Assembly (NCBI RefSeq): GCF_023502425.1
Contig: NZ_JAMFMA010000002.1
Coordinates: forward strand, 744,001-808,000
Direction: 5' to 3'
Origin: Flagellimonas spongiicola
GTDB taxonomy: Bacteria > Bacteroidota > Bacteroidia > Flavobacteriales > Flavobacteriaceae
Length of the DNA: 64,000 bases
Part shown: positions 45,792-54,360 of the stretch, piece after piece
Numbering within the stretch: position 1 is the stretch's first letter
How the letters are laid out: each line of letters opens with the position of its first letter
Translations under genes and position numbers: made by a program
The notes under the pieces: generated by a model
What the model was told of the DNA's origin: nothing
Databases searched by the model: none
The model's input: only the letters and a program-made list of their open reading frames with translations

Positions 45792-46778
45792 ATGAAAAAA
45801 ACACTAATCACCGGCGCGGCGGGCTTTTTGGGATCACACCTTTGTGATCGTTTCATTGCAGAAGGTCACCATGTAGTTGCCATGGACAATCTTATTACAG
45901 GAGACCTTAAGAATTTAGAGCACCTCTTTCATTTAGACCGATTCGAATTCCATCATCACGACGTAACCAAGTTCGTACATGTACCTGGAAAAGTAGATAA
46001 CATTTTACATTTTGCCTCTCCAGCTAGCCCAATCGATTATTTGAAAATCCCAATCCAAACTTTAAAAGTAGGTGCGTTGGGAACCCATAATCTTTTGGGA
46101 TTGGCCAAAGAAAAGAATGCTAGGTTTATGATTGCAAGTACATCGGAAATCTATGGAGATCCATTGGTGCACCCACAGACTGAAGAGTACTATGGGAATG
46201 TAAATACCATTGGTCCGCGTGGAGTATATGATGAAGCCAAGCGCTTTCAAGAATCCATTACGATGGCCTACCACCGTTTTCATGGACTGGATACTAGAAT
46301 TGTTCGAATATTCAATACCTATGGCCCCAGGATGCGACTGAATGATGGTCGTGTAATTCCGGCTTTTATGGGTCAAGCTTTGAGAGGTGAGGATTTGACG
46401 GTATTTGGAGATGGTTCACAAACACGTTCATTCTGTTTTGTTGAAGATGAAATAGAAGGCATCTATAGATTGCTTATGAGCGACTATACCCTACCCATGA
46501 ACATTGGGAACCCACATGAAATCACCATCAAGGATTTTGCGGAGGAAATCATAAAGCTTACGGGTACCGATCAAAAGATCATTTACAAACCTTTACCTAA
46601 AGATGACCCAATGCAAAGGCAGCCGGACATTTCAAAAGCTAAAGAAATTCTAGGTTGGGAACCAAAAGTTGGTAGAGCAGAAGGTATGCGAAAAACTTTT
46701 GACTACTTCAAAACATTATCAAGAGAAGAATTAGAGAAAACAGAACACAGGGATTTTTCGGATAGAAATAAAAAGTAA
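45792..46778 (+). CDS. UDP-glucuronate decarboxylase (UDP-xylose synthase)
   Basis: Extended SDR of 328 residues. NAD-binding GAAGFLGSH (8-16), the active-site [10 protein letters not shown] and the YxxxK motif in GVYDEAKR are clear, with the downstream [10 protein letters not shown] and [12 protein letters not shown] characteristic of UXS. It converts UDP-glucuronate to UDP-xylose. It starts 5 bases after the sugar transferase and ends the polysaccharide locus. A related UDP-glucose 4-epimerase-type reaction is less likely given the [10 protein letters not shown] sequence. Confidence 0.92.
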   Translation: MKKTLITGAAGFLGSHLCDRFIAEGHHVVAMDNLITGDLKNLEHLFHLDRFEFHHHDVTKFVHVPGKVDNILHFASPASPIDYLKIPIQTLKVGALGTHNLLGLAKEKNARFMIASTSEIYGDPLVHPQTEEYYGNVNTIGPRGVYDEAKRFQESITMAYHRFHGLDTRIVRIFNTYGPRMRLNDGRVIPAFMGQALRGEDLTVFGDGSQTRSFCFVEDEIEGIYRLLMSDYTLPMNIGNPHEITIKDFAEEIIKLTGTDQKIIYKPLPKDDPMQRQPDISKAKEILGWEPKVGRAEGMRKTFDYFKTLSREELEKTEHRDFSDRNKK

Positions 46779-46781
46779 CCT

Positions 46782-46789
46782 TATTTTTG
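46782..46789 (+). promoter_or_regulatory. -7 promoter element of purD
   Basis: TATTTTTG, an exact TAnnTTTG match, 14 bases before the purD ATG and 4 bases after the UXS stop. It separates purD transcription from the polysaccharide locus. Confidence 0.5.
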
Positions 46790-46803
46790 CCAAAAATTTC
46801 ACC

Positions 46804-48075
46804 ATGAACATCCTTGTCCTCGGATCAGGTGGGCGCGAGCACGCCATCGCCTATAAGATTTCCCAAAGCACCAAATGTAAAAATCTTTTTGTAGCTCCTG
46901 GTAATGCGGGAACGGCTTCAATTGCCAACAACATCGCTGTTGGCGTGAATGATTTTGAAGAAATCAAGAAAGTGGTTTTGGACAATGAGATTGACTTGGT
47001 AGTTGTGGGGCCAGAAGACCCATTGGTACGAGGAGTGCATGACTTTTTCTTGTCGGATGCCGAGCTGGCACATGTAAGTGTTATAGGGCCACAGAAAGCT
47101 GCAGCGGAATTGGAGGGCAGCAAGGAGTTTGCCAAGGAATTTATGATGAGGCATAACATTCCAACGGCAGCCTATGAGAGCTTTACGGCAGAAACATTAA
47201 CCAAAGGTTATCAGTTTTTGGAAACGCTACAGCCACCATATGTTTTAAAAGCAGACGGTTTGGCGGCTGGTAAGGGCGTACTTATTTTGGATGATCTTGA
47301 TGAAGCCAAGAAAGAACTGGAATCCATGTTGTTGGATTCAAAATTTGGTGCTGCAAGTGCCACTGTGGTTATCGAAGAATTCTTGGATGGGATAGAACTG
47401 AGCTGTTTTGTGCTTACAGACGGTAACAATTACAAAGTATTACCCACAGCAAAAGACTACAAACGAATCGGTGAAGGAGATACCGGGTTGAATACCGGCG
47501 GCATGGGAGCTATCTCCCCTGTTCCTTTTGCAGATTCCACCTTCATGCAAAAGATAGAGGACCGCATTGTTAAACCTACCGTAGAAGGCCTTAAAAAGGA
47601 TAATCTACCCTATGTTGGTTTTATTTTTATCGGTTTGATCAAAGTTGGAGATGACCCAAAAGTGATTGAGTACAATGTGCGAATGGGTGATCCTGAGACC
47701 GAAGTTGTAATCCCTAGAATTACCTCGGATTTAGTGGATGTGCTGGATGCCATGGCCAAAGGAACATTGGACCAAATCAATTTGGAAATTGATGGGCGGA
47801 CCGCCACGACAGTAATGGCAGTTTCAGGAGGCTATCCAGAAGCTTATGAAAAAGGAAAAGAGATATCAGGAATCGATAAGGTTCAAGATTCCATTGTTTT
47901 TCATGCAGGCACCAAAGTAAACGATGGCAAAGTAGTCACCAATGGCGGAAGGGTTATCGCTGTTACTTCATTTGGAAATGATTTCCAGAGTGCGCTTAAA
48001 ACTTCTTATCGTAACATGGAACTTCTTGAGTTCGATGGAATGTATTACAGAAAAGACCTTGGGTTCGATCTATAG
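46804..48075 (+). CDS. purD: Phosphoribosylamine-glycine ligase
   Basis: Purine biosynthesis enzyme (GAR synthetase) that joins phosphoribosylamine and glycine using ATP. The 423 residues are full length. Visible signatures are LVLGSGGREHAIAYK (4-18), the ATP-grasp segment KADGLAAGKGVLIL, EEFLDGIELSCF and the metal-binding YNVRMGDPETE. It has its own promoter and lies between the polysaccharide locus and a set of conserved flavobacterial unknowns. Confidence 0.98.
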   Translation: MNILVLGSGGREHAIAYKISQSTKCKNLFVAPGNAGTASIANNIAVGVNDFEEIKKVVLDNEIDLVVVGPEDPLVRGVHDFFLSDAELAHVSVIGPQKAAAELEGSKEFAKEFMMRHNIPTAAYESFTAETLTKGYQFLETLQPPYVLKADGLAAGKGVLILDDLDEAKKELESMLLDSKFGAASATVVIEEFLDGIELSCFVLTDGNNYKVLPTAKDYKRIGEGDTGLNTGGMGAISPVPFADSTFMQKIEDRIVKPTVEGLKKDNLPYVGFIFIGLIKVGDDPKVIEYNVRMGDPETEVVIPRITSDLVDVLDAMAKGTLDQINLEIDGRTATTVMAVSGGYPEAYEKGKEISGIDKVQDSIVFHAGTKVNDGKVVTNGGRVIAVTSFGNDFQSALKTSYRNMELLEFDGMYYRKDLGFDL

Positions 48076-48124
48076 ATCAAATCCAAAAGTAATAGCAATT
48101 GTTTTGAGGAAGGCGGGTAGCTGC

Positions 48125-48346
48125 CTATAGATAAGAATGTGAAGAAATGCTTTTATCTTCTTCACCATTGTCATTGAAAATCTTCAATTCCTTCATCCAA
48201 TATACCATGGCCACAAAACCGATTAAGGTAAAAATCCAGTTGATGGAATTGGAACCCCACCAGTTTTCCATAAAACGGAACATATCGTAAGGGGCGAATA
48301 GGTAGTTTACAAATAAGTCTTCAATGCCGTAAAAAAACTTGCTCAT
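48125..48346 (-). CDS. Small DUF6341-like membrane protein
   Basis: A 73-residue protein with one clear membrane helix (about 34-52), preceded by FMENWWGSNSINW and followed by KELKIFNDNGEEDKSISSHSYL. The pattern is, from memory, that of the flavobacterial DUF6341 family; function unknown. A perfect -7 element (TACTTTTG, 48373-48366) precedes the ATG by 20 bases. It is convergent with purD and divergent from the DUF6427 gene. Confidence 0.7.
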   Translation of the reverse strand: MSKFFYGIEDLFVNYLFAPYDMFRFMENWWGSNSINWIFTLIGFVAMVYWMKELKIFNDNGEEDKSISSHSYL

Positions 48347-48365
48347 GTTGGCTATATTTACTTTG

Positions 48366-48373
48366 CAAAAGTA
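48366..48373 (-). promoter_or_regulatory. -7 promoter element of the DUF6341-like gene
   Basis: The minus strand reads TACTTTTG, an exact TAnnTTTG match, 20 bases upstream of the ATG at 48346, in a 39-base divergent intergenic gap shared with the DUF6427 gene. Confidence 0.45.
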
Positions 48374-48385
48374 GTAAAACCTAAG

Positions 48386-49318
48386 ATGATTTCAAGCTTT
48401 TTCAGTAAAACTAAACCAATAAATTACATCGTCTTAACGGGCTTTTTGGTTCTTTTTTACGCTTTGTCCTTGTTGCTCAATTTTGGGCACAACATCCAAC
48501 AAATTCCTATTTCATTGGAATTGTTGGCGTTAGCGGCATTATTGCTTATGGTTTTTGTGATCAACGAGGTAGTGCGAACAGAAAAAGTAACTGAATTCAG
48601 TTCATTTGCCATGCTGTTTTTTGTTTTGTTTATTATAGTCTTTGATAGTGTATTATTGGACAAAAACGCCATTTATTGCGCCTTGTTCATCTTTTTGGCC
48701 GTTTGGAGATTGCTCACTATCAAATCCATCAAAAATGTAAAGCATAAGATATTTGATGCCACTTTTTTAGTATGCGTGGCAAGTTTGTTTTACGACTGGG
48801 CCTTAATCTTTTTAATCTTGGTTTTTTTGGTAATCAATGTCTATGAAAGAAACGTAGCCAAAAATTGGATGGTTCCCTTTGTGGCCATCCTCTCCGTTTT
48901 TATCTTGACTTTTGGCGTACTCCGATTAACTGGCGACACTTCTTTTTTCGCAGACCATTATCGTTTTGCTTTTGGCTTCTTGGAAAATGGGTTTTTTACA
49001 CAGAAATCTATTCTAGGCAATGTTATATTCATTTCAATTGTTGGCATAATCCTGTCCTTGGTGTTTTTAAAAGTTAGAAGAAAAGGAGGCGGGAAATTGA
49101 TTCCACTCCGCATTCTCTTTCTCACCTTTTTGTTGGGTGCGGCCTTGAGTTTTTTGTGCAAAGAAGGAGCCGCAACCATTTTGATTGCATTTTTTCCAGC
49201 CGCCGTCTTTATTACCAATTACCTGGAGACCATCAAAAAAACCAGAATACGGGAATTATTGGTAGTGGCGGCCATAATCGCGCCACTTCTTCTTTTCTTG
49301 ACCCGTATTAGCCAATAA
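48386..49318 (+). CDS. DUF6427 family membrane protein
   Basis: A 310-residue integral membrane protein with about 9-10 hydrophobic helices across its length and the N-terminus MISSFFSKTKPINYIVLTGFL, which I associate with the DUF6427 family. No catalytic motif is visible. The arrangement purD / DUF6341 / DUF6427 / DUF4254 / GT9 is, in my recollection, recurrent in Flavobacteriaceae and may have an envelope function. Confidence 0.72.
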   Translation: MISSFFSKTKPINYIVLTGFLVLFYALSLLLNFGHNIQQIPISLELLALAALLLMVFVINEVVRTEKVTEFSSFAMLFFVLFIIVFDSVLLDKNAIYCALFIFLAVWRLLTIKSIKNVKHKIFDATFLVCVASLFYDWALIFLILVFLVINVYERNVAKNWMVPFVAILSVFILTFGVLRLTGDTSFFADHYRFAFGFLENGFFTQKSILGNVIFISIVGIILSLVFLKVRRKGGGKLIPLRILFLTFLLGAALSFLCKEGAATILIAFFPAAVFITNYLETIKKTRIRELLVVAAIIAPLLLFLTRISQ

Positions 49319-49330
49319 GCCATAAAGCAA

Positions 49331-49338
49331 TATCTTTG
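49331..49338 (+). promoter_or_regulatory. -7 promoter element of the DUF4254 gene
   Basis: TATCTTTG, an exact TAnnTTTG match, 16 bases before the ATG at 49355. No -33 TTG at the preferred spacing. Confidence 0.45.
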
Positions 49339-49354
49339 CCCAAAGTTTATTCAC

Positions 49355-49960
49355 ATGTTCAGCGAACTGGCCTTTAAGATTTTTAATCAGAGTATAGCTA
49401 CTTACCACATCAAGGATGATGTTTATCAACCCTTCGAAAATCCCTTCCCTAAGGATAAAGTTGAACATTTACTCTATCGGAAGAATTGGATAGACACCGT
49501 ACAATGGCATTATGAAGATATCATCCGCGACCCGGAAATTGACCCGATAGCGGCATTGGACCTAAAGCGTAAGATTGATGCCAGCAATCAGGACAGAACT
49601 GATTTGGTGGAATACATTGACAGTTATTTTCTGGATAAATTCAAAAGTGTTGCAGTAAACGACAACGCCTCGATTAATACCGAAAGCCCCGCTTGGGCCA
49701 TCGACCGATTGTCCATTTTGGCACTCAAAATCTATCATATGCAAGATGAGGTGGATCGTAAAGACGCGTCTTCAGAACATATTGCCAAATGTGAAGCCAA
49801 ATTGGCGGTTTTAAAAGAGCAAAAAGTGGACCTTTCCACAGCCATAGATCAATTGTTGTCAGACATTGAATCCGGGAACAAGTACATGAAAGTCTACAAA
49901 CAGATGAAAATGTACAATGACGATGAACTAAACCCAGTACTCCGTGGGCAAAAAGGCTAA
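49355..49960 (+). CDS. DUF4254 family protein
   Basis: A 201-residue soluble, mostly helical protein. The segments LLYRKNWIDTVQWHYEDIIRDPEIDP and NTESPAWAIDRLSILALKIYHM match the DUF4254 family, which is often found beside GT9 heptosyltransferase-like genes; function unknown. Its end overlaps the GT9 gene by 17 bases. Confidence 0.82.
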   Translation: MFSELAFKIFNQSIATYHIKDDVYQPFENPFPKDKVEHLLYRKNWIDTVQWHYEDIIRDPEIDPIAALDLKRKIDASNQDRTDLVEYIDSYFLDKFKSVAVNDNASINTESPAWAIDRLSILALKIYHMQDEVDRKDASSEHIAKCEAKLAVLKEQKVDLSTAIDQLLSDIESGNKYMKVYKQMKMYNDDELNPVLRGQKG

Positions 49961-50993
49961 AAAAGCCCACATTTTGGTTATTCGGCTATCAGCAATGGGA
50001 GATGTAGCCATGACCATTCCCGTTCTTAAACAAGTCCTTGCAGATTATCCAGAGATACACCTAACAGTGCTTACAAAGAAGCTGTTTGTTCCAATTTTCT
50101 CTGATTTGGACCGTGTGACCGTTTACGTTGCCGATGTTAAAAAAAGGCATAAGGGAATGATGGGCCTTTGGCGCCTGTATAAAGAACTTAAACCGAACGG
50201 CTTCAGTGCAGTTGCGGATTTGCACAATGTGTTGCGCAGCAAGGTACTGTGCAAGTATTTTGGATTGAGCGGCGTCAATTGCGAACAACTGGACAAAGGA
50301 AGGAAGGAGAAAAAAGCACTGACCAGTGCAAAAGCTAAAGTTTTCCAACAACTGAAATCTACCCATCAAAGGTATGCTGAGGTTTTTGCCCAGCTTGGTT
50401 ATCCAGTCAAGTTAGGAGATGCAGCACCTCTGCAGCGAAAGCAACTATCTGATCACGTTTTGGAATTGGTACAACAGGATGGCAAAAAATGGATTGGAAT
50501 TGCCCCTTTTGCAGCGCACGAAGGCAAAATGTACCCCATTTCACTAATGGAAACGGTAATCAACACTCTAAACAATACCGAAAAGTATAAAATATTGCTT
50601 TTTGGCGGCGGTACCAAAGAAGTTGAGCAGCTGGAAGAAATTTCTGGAAAATATGATCAGGTATTGAATATGGCGGGCAAATTGAATTTTTCACAGGAAT
50701 TGGAATTGATTTCCAATTTAGATATAATGGTTTCCATGGACAGTGGTAATGCGCATTTGGCAACCAACTTCGGAATACCGGTCGTTACATTATGGGGTGT
50801 AACTCACCCATTTGCAGGCTTTTACCCCTATAATCAACCTGCAGAAAACGCTTTATTGGCAGATAGGAATGTATTTCCATTGATTCCAACATCAATTTAT
50901 GGAAACAAAATGCCAGAGGGCTATGAGGCAGCCATGACGACCATAGACCCGAGCGCAGTAGAAGCAAAGATTCTAAATGTACTCGGAGCTTAG
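49944..50993 (+). CDS. GT9 (heptosyltransferase-like) glycosyltransferase
   Basis: A 349-residue GT-B enzyme. The N-terminal HILVIRLSAMGDVAMTIPVLKQV is the ADP-heptose:LPS heptosyltransferase signature. The C-terminal donor region has LLFGGGTKEVEQLEEI and VSMDSGNAHLATNFGIPVVTLWGVTHP. It probably adds a heptose or related sugar to lipopolysaccharide core. The start is GTG at 49944, inside the DUF4254 gene; no ATG precedes the first strand. Its final 4 bases overlap the convergent tetR gene. Confidence 0.88.
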   Translation: MGKKAKKAHILVIRLSAMGDVAMTIPVLKQVLADYPEIHLTVLTKKLFVPIFSDLDRVTVYVADVKKRHKGMMGLWRLYKELKPNGFSAVADLHNVLRSKVLCKYFGLSGVNCEQLDKGRKEKKALTSAKAKVFQQLKSTHQRYAEVFAQLGYPVKLGDAAPLQRKQLSDHVLELVQQDGKKWIGIAPFAAHEGKMYPISLMETVINTLNNTEKYKILLFGGGTKEVEQLEEISGKYDQVLNMAGKLNFSQELELISNLDIMVSMDSGNAHLATNFGIPVVTLWGVTHPFAGFYPYNQPAENALLADRNVFPLIPTSIYGNKMPEGYEAAMTTIDPSAVEAKILNVLGA

Positions 50994-51607
50994 GCATCGG
51001 CATATCGAGCTTCTAATGAACCAAAGTATTGTTTTAGTTGTTGAATGTAGTTGTACTTCAATTGTGGATTGGAATTATCAGACATTAAGGTTCGCATTCC
51101 CAAATAAGAAGCAATAATGTAGCTGGCAACGCCTTCACAGTCCACATGACGGGCAATATGGCCATCTACTTTTCCTTTTTTAAGCACGGAAACTAAATTC
51201 ACTTCCCATACTTTGATGATATCCTTCAAATAGGTGCTGATTTCTGAGTTTCGCTTGTTGAATTCCATCAAAAAGTCATTCAACATAAAACCATAGACCA
51301 TTTCATTGTGCTTAACTGGCTCCAGGGCTTTTTCCAAACTATCAATAATAATAGGTAATGGGTTTTCATGGGTGTTCAAGGGCTCAACAAGTAACGCGTA
51401 TACTTTCTGTACTACCAGATTTTGTACAATACTTATAAAGTAATCCTCCTTAGATTTAAAATGATGGTAAAACGCACCCTTGGAAAGGGATAGTTCTTTA
51501 AGGATATCATCTAAACTGGTGTTGTAATAGCCTTTTTCGTGGAAGATTTCCAGGCCTTTTGCACATAAACGGTGCATGGTTTCCCGTTTTTTTAAGTTCC
51601 TGTCCAT
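50990..51607 (-). CDS. TetR/AcrR family transcriptional regulator
   Basis: A 205-residue regulator. The N-terminal helix-turn-helix is plain: LCAKGLEIFHEKGYYNTSLDDILKELSLSKGAFYHHFKSKEDYF (about 15-58). The remaining helices form the ligand-binding domain, with no assigned ligand. Upstream, a -7 element TAATTTTG (51742-51735) is followed by an 18-bp inverted repeat placed in the -33/-7 spacer, so autorepression is likely. A second near-identical operator lies 8.2 kb away before the patatin gene. The 3' end overlaps the convergent GT9 gene by 4 bases. Confidence 0.9.
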   Translation of the reverse strand: MDRNLKKRETMHRLCAKGLEIFHEKGYYNTSLDDILKELSLSKGAFYHHFKSKEDYFISIVQNLVVQKVYALLVEPLNTHENPLPIIIDSLEKALEPVKHNEMVYGFMLNDFLMEFNKRNSEISTYLKDIIKVWEVNLVSVLKKGKVDGHIARHVDCEGVASYIIASYLGMRTLMSDNSNPQLKYNYIQQLKQYFGSLEARYADA

Positions 51608-51734
51608 AAGATTTGGGTTTTGGGTTAATTAGACTATAAAGTCTGTTACAAAGTTCCCAACCAATTCACCTAGCCAAAAGAAATGGGGATGTAGCTGTCA
51701 GAAAATTCGGTGAAAAGCAGAAATTGACCCATTG

Positions 51735-51742
51735 CAAAATTA
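51735..51742 (-). promoter_or_regulatory. -7 promoter element of tetR
   Basis: The minus strand reads TAATTTTG, an exact TAnnTTTG match. The operator at 51746-51763 covers the position expected for the spacer and -33 element. Confidence 0.5.
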
Positions 51743-51745
51743 CAG

Positions 51746-51763
51746 ACCGACCCCCCGGTCGGT
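51746..51763. promoter_or_regulatory. TetR operator 1
   Basis: ACCGACCCCCCGGTCGGT is an inverted repeat with 7-bp perfect arms ACCGACC / GGTCGGT and a 4-base centre. ACCGACC...GGTCGGT palindromes are typical TetR-family binding sites. It lies between the divergent tetR and hydrolase-like lipoprotein genes and can control both. Confidence 0.75.
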
Positions 51764-51911
51764 TTAAGGGATTCTTTTTTGGGATAAAAGACATTTGGCC
51801 GGGTAAGGTTTTGATCAATAACAAGCAAATTCTATGCTTTGGCTATTGTAAACAAACCGCGCATCATTAATCATGATTTATTTCGTTCTAGATAAGACCA
51901 AGATATTCAGC

Positions 51912-52985
51912 ATGAGAAGTCACTTTGTTGTTTTTCTAACAGTTCTCCTTTTCAGTAGTTGTTCCAATGATGAAACAACTCCGGAGATAGCACCCGAACG
52001 AAACTTTAAAATGGGTTTTACCACCTGGAGTTTTGGACCTAATCCTGAAGATGTCAATACCACCTATGCATTTTTGGGCAACCATGGAGACATCTATACC
52101 GAACATATTGATAATAGCATTCCTTGGAACGCTTGGATTAATGATGGCCCCCTTCCATTAGCCTTTACAAATGAGATTGCAGGAAAGGTGCAACGCAAGA
52201 TTGCTGGCCTGACACTTTTGCTCTCTGTTGGCCTGTTCAATTTAAATCGAGATGAACTTGCTTTGGATTTTGACGGGAACGCTCCTTCATATACCGACTT
52301 GGATGATGCGGATATTGAAAATGCCTACTTTAAGCACATCGATTATTTGGTTGACGCCTTTGAACCTGATTATTTGGTCATTGCGATTGAAGTAAATGAA
52401 CTCAGTTTGAATGCACCCGAAAAATGGGAAGCTTATAAAAGCTTGATTACAGAAGTGAAAACCCGTATCGAGCAATCCCATCCGGGTGTAAAGATTTCGG
52501 AGTCCATCTCATTGCACAATCTATTCCAGCCCGACACCTCCAACCCCGAGGCACACATTCAAGACCTATTTAACCATATCAACCAGAATGAGTTTGTGGC
52601 CATCAGTTTTTATCCCTTTCTAAAAAATCTTGGGACAAAAAGCCAATTTCAAGAAGTATTCGACTTTTTACACAACAACACCAACCGGCCAATTGCCTTT
52701 GTGGAAACAGGGCATATTGCAGAAAACTTGGTGATTCCCAATTTAGGCGTGTCCATTAACGGAAACGAGGAAGGGCAAAACGCCTACTTGGAAACCCTTT
52801 TAGAAAATGCCACAAACCATGATTATGAGTTTATCAGTTGGTGGGCACACCGGGATTTTGATGCCCTTTGGGAAACGTTTCCTGAGGAAGTCAAGGATTT
52901 GGGGCAATTATGGCGAGACACAGGACTTTTAGATGAAAACGGTAATGAAAGGGCTGCTTTTTTAACCTGGTCCAATCAATTTTGA
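51912..52985 (+). CDS. Putative TIM-barrel glycoside-hydrolase-like lipoprotein
   Basis: A 357-residue lipoprotein (lipobox FSSC, Cys17) with a predicted (beta/alpha)8 barrel. Features resemble clan GH-A glycosidases: AIEVNEL, an Asn-Glu pair with candidate acid/base E163; ISFYPF; and IAFVETGH with candidate nucleophile E265. The ending EFISWWAHRDFDAL is also typical of a barrel strand 8. I cannot assign a GH family number. The start at ATG 51912 gives a proper signal peptide; a longer in-frame start at 51873 adds a non-signal stretch. It is divergent from tetR across the operator, so probably under TetR control. Confidence 0.65.
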   Translation: MRSHFVVFLTVLLFSSCSNDETTPEIAPERNFKMGFTTWSFGPNPEDVNTTYAFLGNHGDIYTEHIDNSIPWNAWINDGPLPLAFTNEIAGKVQRKIAGLTLLLSVGLFNLNRDELALDFDGNAPSYTDLDDADIENAYFKHIDYLVDAFEPDYLVIAIEVNELSLNAPEKWEAYKSLITEVKTRIEQSHPGVKISESISLHNLFQPDTSNPEAHIQDLFNHINQNEFVAISFYPFLKNLGTKSQFQEVFDFLHNNTNRPIAFVETGHIAENLVIPNLGVSINGNEEGQNAYLETLLENATNHDYEFISWWAHRDFDALWETFPEEVKDLGQLWRDTGLLDENGNERAAFLTWSNQF

Positions 52986-53109
52986 TAGCAGTTGTAACCA
53001 AATTTTCCGAACTTGTTATCCATGACAGCTCCAAGTTGGAACTTGGCAAACATTTCTTTTATGCCGTGAAAACGGAAATACGTCCATTTAAATTCAAATT
53101 TTGCCTTAG

Positions 53110-53586
53110 ATGAGAAATTTAATTTACTGCCTTTTAGTTTTAGGACATTTAATAATAAAGGCCCAAAATTCTGAATACGCCATCTCATCCTACCAAACGG
53201 AGGGTACCAAAGCACCAAACACCCATTATTTAGGTGAAGCGTGGCTTAATGCAATTATACATGATGATGCGGATTTAGGCTATAGCATAACCAAAGCAAC
53301 TTTTAAAGCCAACTCAACGCTTGATTGGCACAAGCATAGTTCTCCTCAGGTATTGATTATTATAGAAGGGGAAGCCTATTATCAAGAAAGAGGAAAAAGG
53401 GCAATAGTTTTAAAAGAAGGAGACATAATAAAATGCCAATCTGATATAGAACATTGGCATTCTTCAACTAAGAATAGTAACGTCACATACTTGGCTTTAT
53501 ACGGCGGGGATAAACCCACAATTTGGACTGAAGTTTTAACAAGGGAATATTACAACAAAGTTGCCGAAAGCTTGATTAAAAAATAA
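53110..53586 (+). CDS. Secreted cupin-domain protein
   Basis: A 158-residue protein with a Sec signal (about 1-19) and a single cupin domain. Metal-ligand residues are visible in DWHKHSSPQVLIIIEGEAYY (HxH...E) and a second His near IEHWHSST. Small secreted cupins may be isomerases, dioxygenases or sensory proteins; no function can be assigned. It lies 124 bases after the hydrolase-like lipoprotein gene on the same strand. Confidence 0.78.
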   Translation: MRNLIYCLLVLGHLIIKAQNSEYAISSYQTEGTKAPNTHYLGEAWLNAIIHDDADLGYSITKATFKANSTLDWHKHSSPQVLIIIEGEAYYQERGKRAIVLKEGDIIKCQSDIEHWHSSTKNSNVTYLALYGGDKPTIWTEVLTREYYNKVAESLIKK

Positions 53587-53642
53587 AATCACAGTGCTGG
53601 TATAATAGGATCAGAAATTTAAAAATGGGTTTAACCCTTTCC

Positions 53643-53683
53643 GTCCACTAAAGTGGACACCTTTCCCAAAATGGAAAGGAGCA
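53643..53683. repeat. Two adjacent inverted repeats, possible insertion-element remnant
   Basis: GTCCACTAAAGTGGAC (7-bp arms, 53643-53658) is followed by CTTTCC-CAAAAT-GGAAAG (6-bp arms, 53661-53678). The sequence context TGGACACCTTTCC recalls the terminal sequences of some IS3-family elements of Bacteroidota, but no transposase fragment is nearby. It could instead be a terminator or structured RNA in the 201-base gap. Confidence 0.35.
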
Positions 53684-53787
53684 TTTTGTTTTGGGTTTAC
53701 AACTCTTAAATATATTTATGTACTAATTTATATTCGCAAAGAAAATGAGATGGCAGTAAATACATTCAACCCTCAACCCATGACCTT

Positions 53788-54336
53788 ATGAAAAGCTACA
53801 TAATCTTATTTCTTGTTGTCTTATTCTCGGCAAACCAAACCAATAAAGCCGAGGAAATCGTGTCAAATTATTTGTTGGAATCCAATAGGTACAATTTTGA
53901 AAAAGCATCAGTATTCTTGGACCCAAACTATAAGGAAGAATTCATTGATGGATCTACTGAAGTGGAAAATCTACAACAACTCAAAGATTTTATGGCGTGG
54001 CGCAAAGTGTTGAACTCCAAGTCCACGCTTTTGTCCATAAAGGCGTCCAAAGATACCGTCAACACTGTAGAAAGTATTTATCATTTTATGGACGAGATTC
54101 TCCAAAGAAAACCAAGAACATTTAGCATCAGCTATGTGTTTAAAGGGGATAAAATCCTTAAGTCCATCATCGACACTTTACCGGGGCATTCAGAAACGGT
54201 ACGTTTTAACAGGACCCAGTTTATGGCCTTTCAAAAATTCTGTGACCAAGAGGGGACAGATTCCGCAATGGGCATGAATGGTGAAGGGGCCCAAGCGCTC
54301 AAAAACGCACTGGAACGCTACAAAAAAAGTCGTTGA
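53788..54336 (+). CDS. Secreted protein of unknown function
   Basis: A 182-residue protein with an N-terminal hydrophobic stretch (MKSYIILFLVVLFSANQ) that looks like a signal peptide. The mature part is a small alpha/beta domain with no motif I recognise; its size and alternating pattern are compatible with an NTF2-like or lipocalin-type fold. It is convergent with the TonB-dependent receptor gene. Confidence 0.6.
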   Translation: MKSYIILFLVVLFSANQTNKAEEIVSNYLLESNRYNFEKASVFLDPNYKEEFIDGSTEVENLQQLKDFMAWRKVLNSKSTLLSIKASKDTVNTVESIYHFMDEILQRKPRTFSISYVFKGDKILKSIIDTLPGHSETVRFNRTQFMAFQKFCDQEGTDSAMGMNGEGAQALKNALERYKKSR

Positions 54337-54360
54337 CTTGCCTTACCCGCCTTGCATGTA

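Larger units (their letters stand above)
51608..51911. other. Intergenic region between tetR and the lipoprotein gene
   Basis: A 304-base divergent gap. It holds the tetR -7 element (TAATTTTG on minus, 51742-51735) and the TetR operator (51746-51763). No gene, tRNA or other clear element was seen in the rest. Confidence 0.6.
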
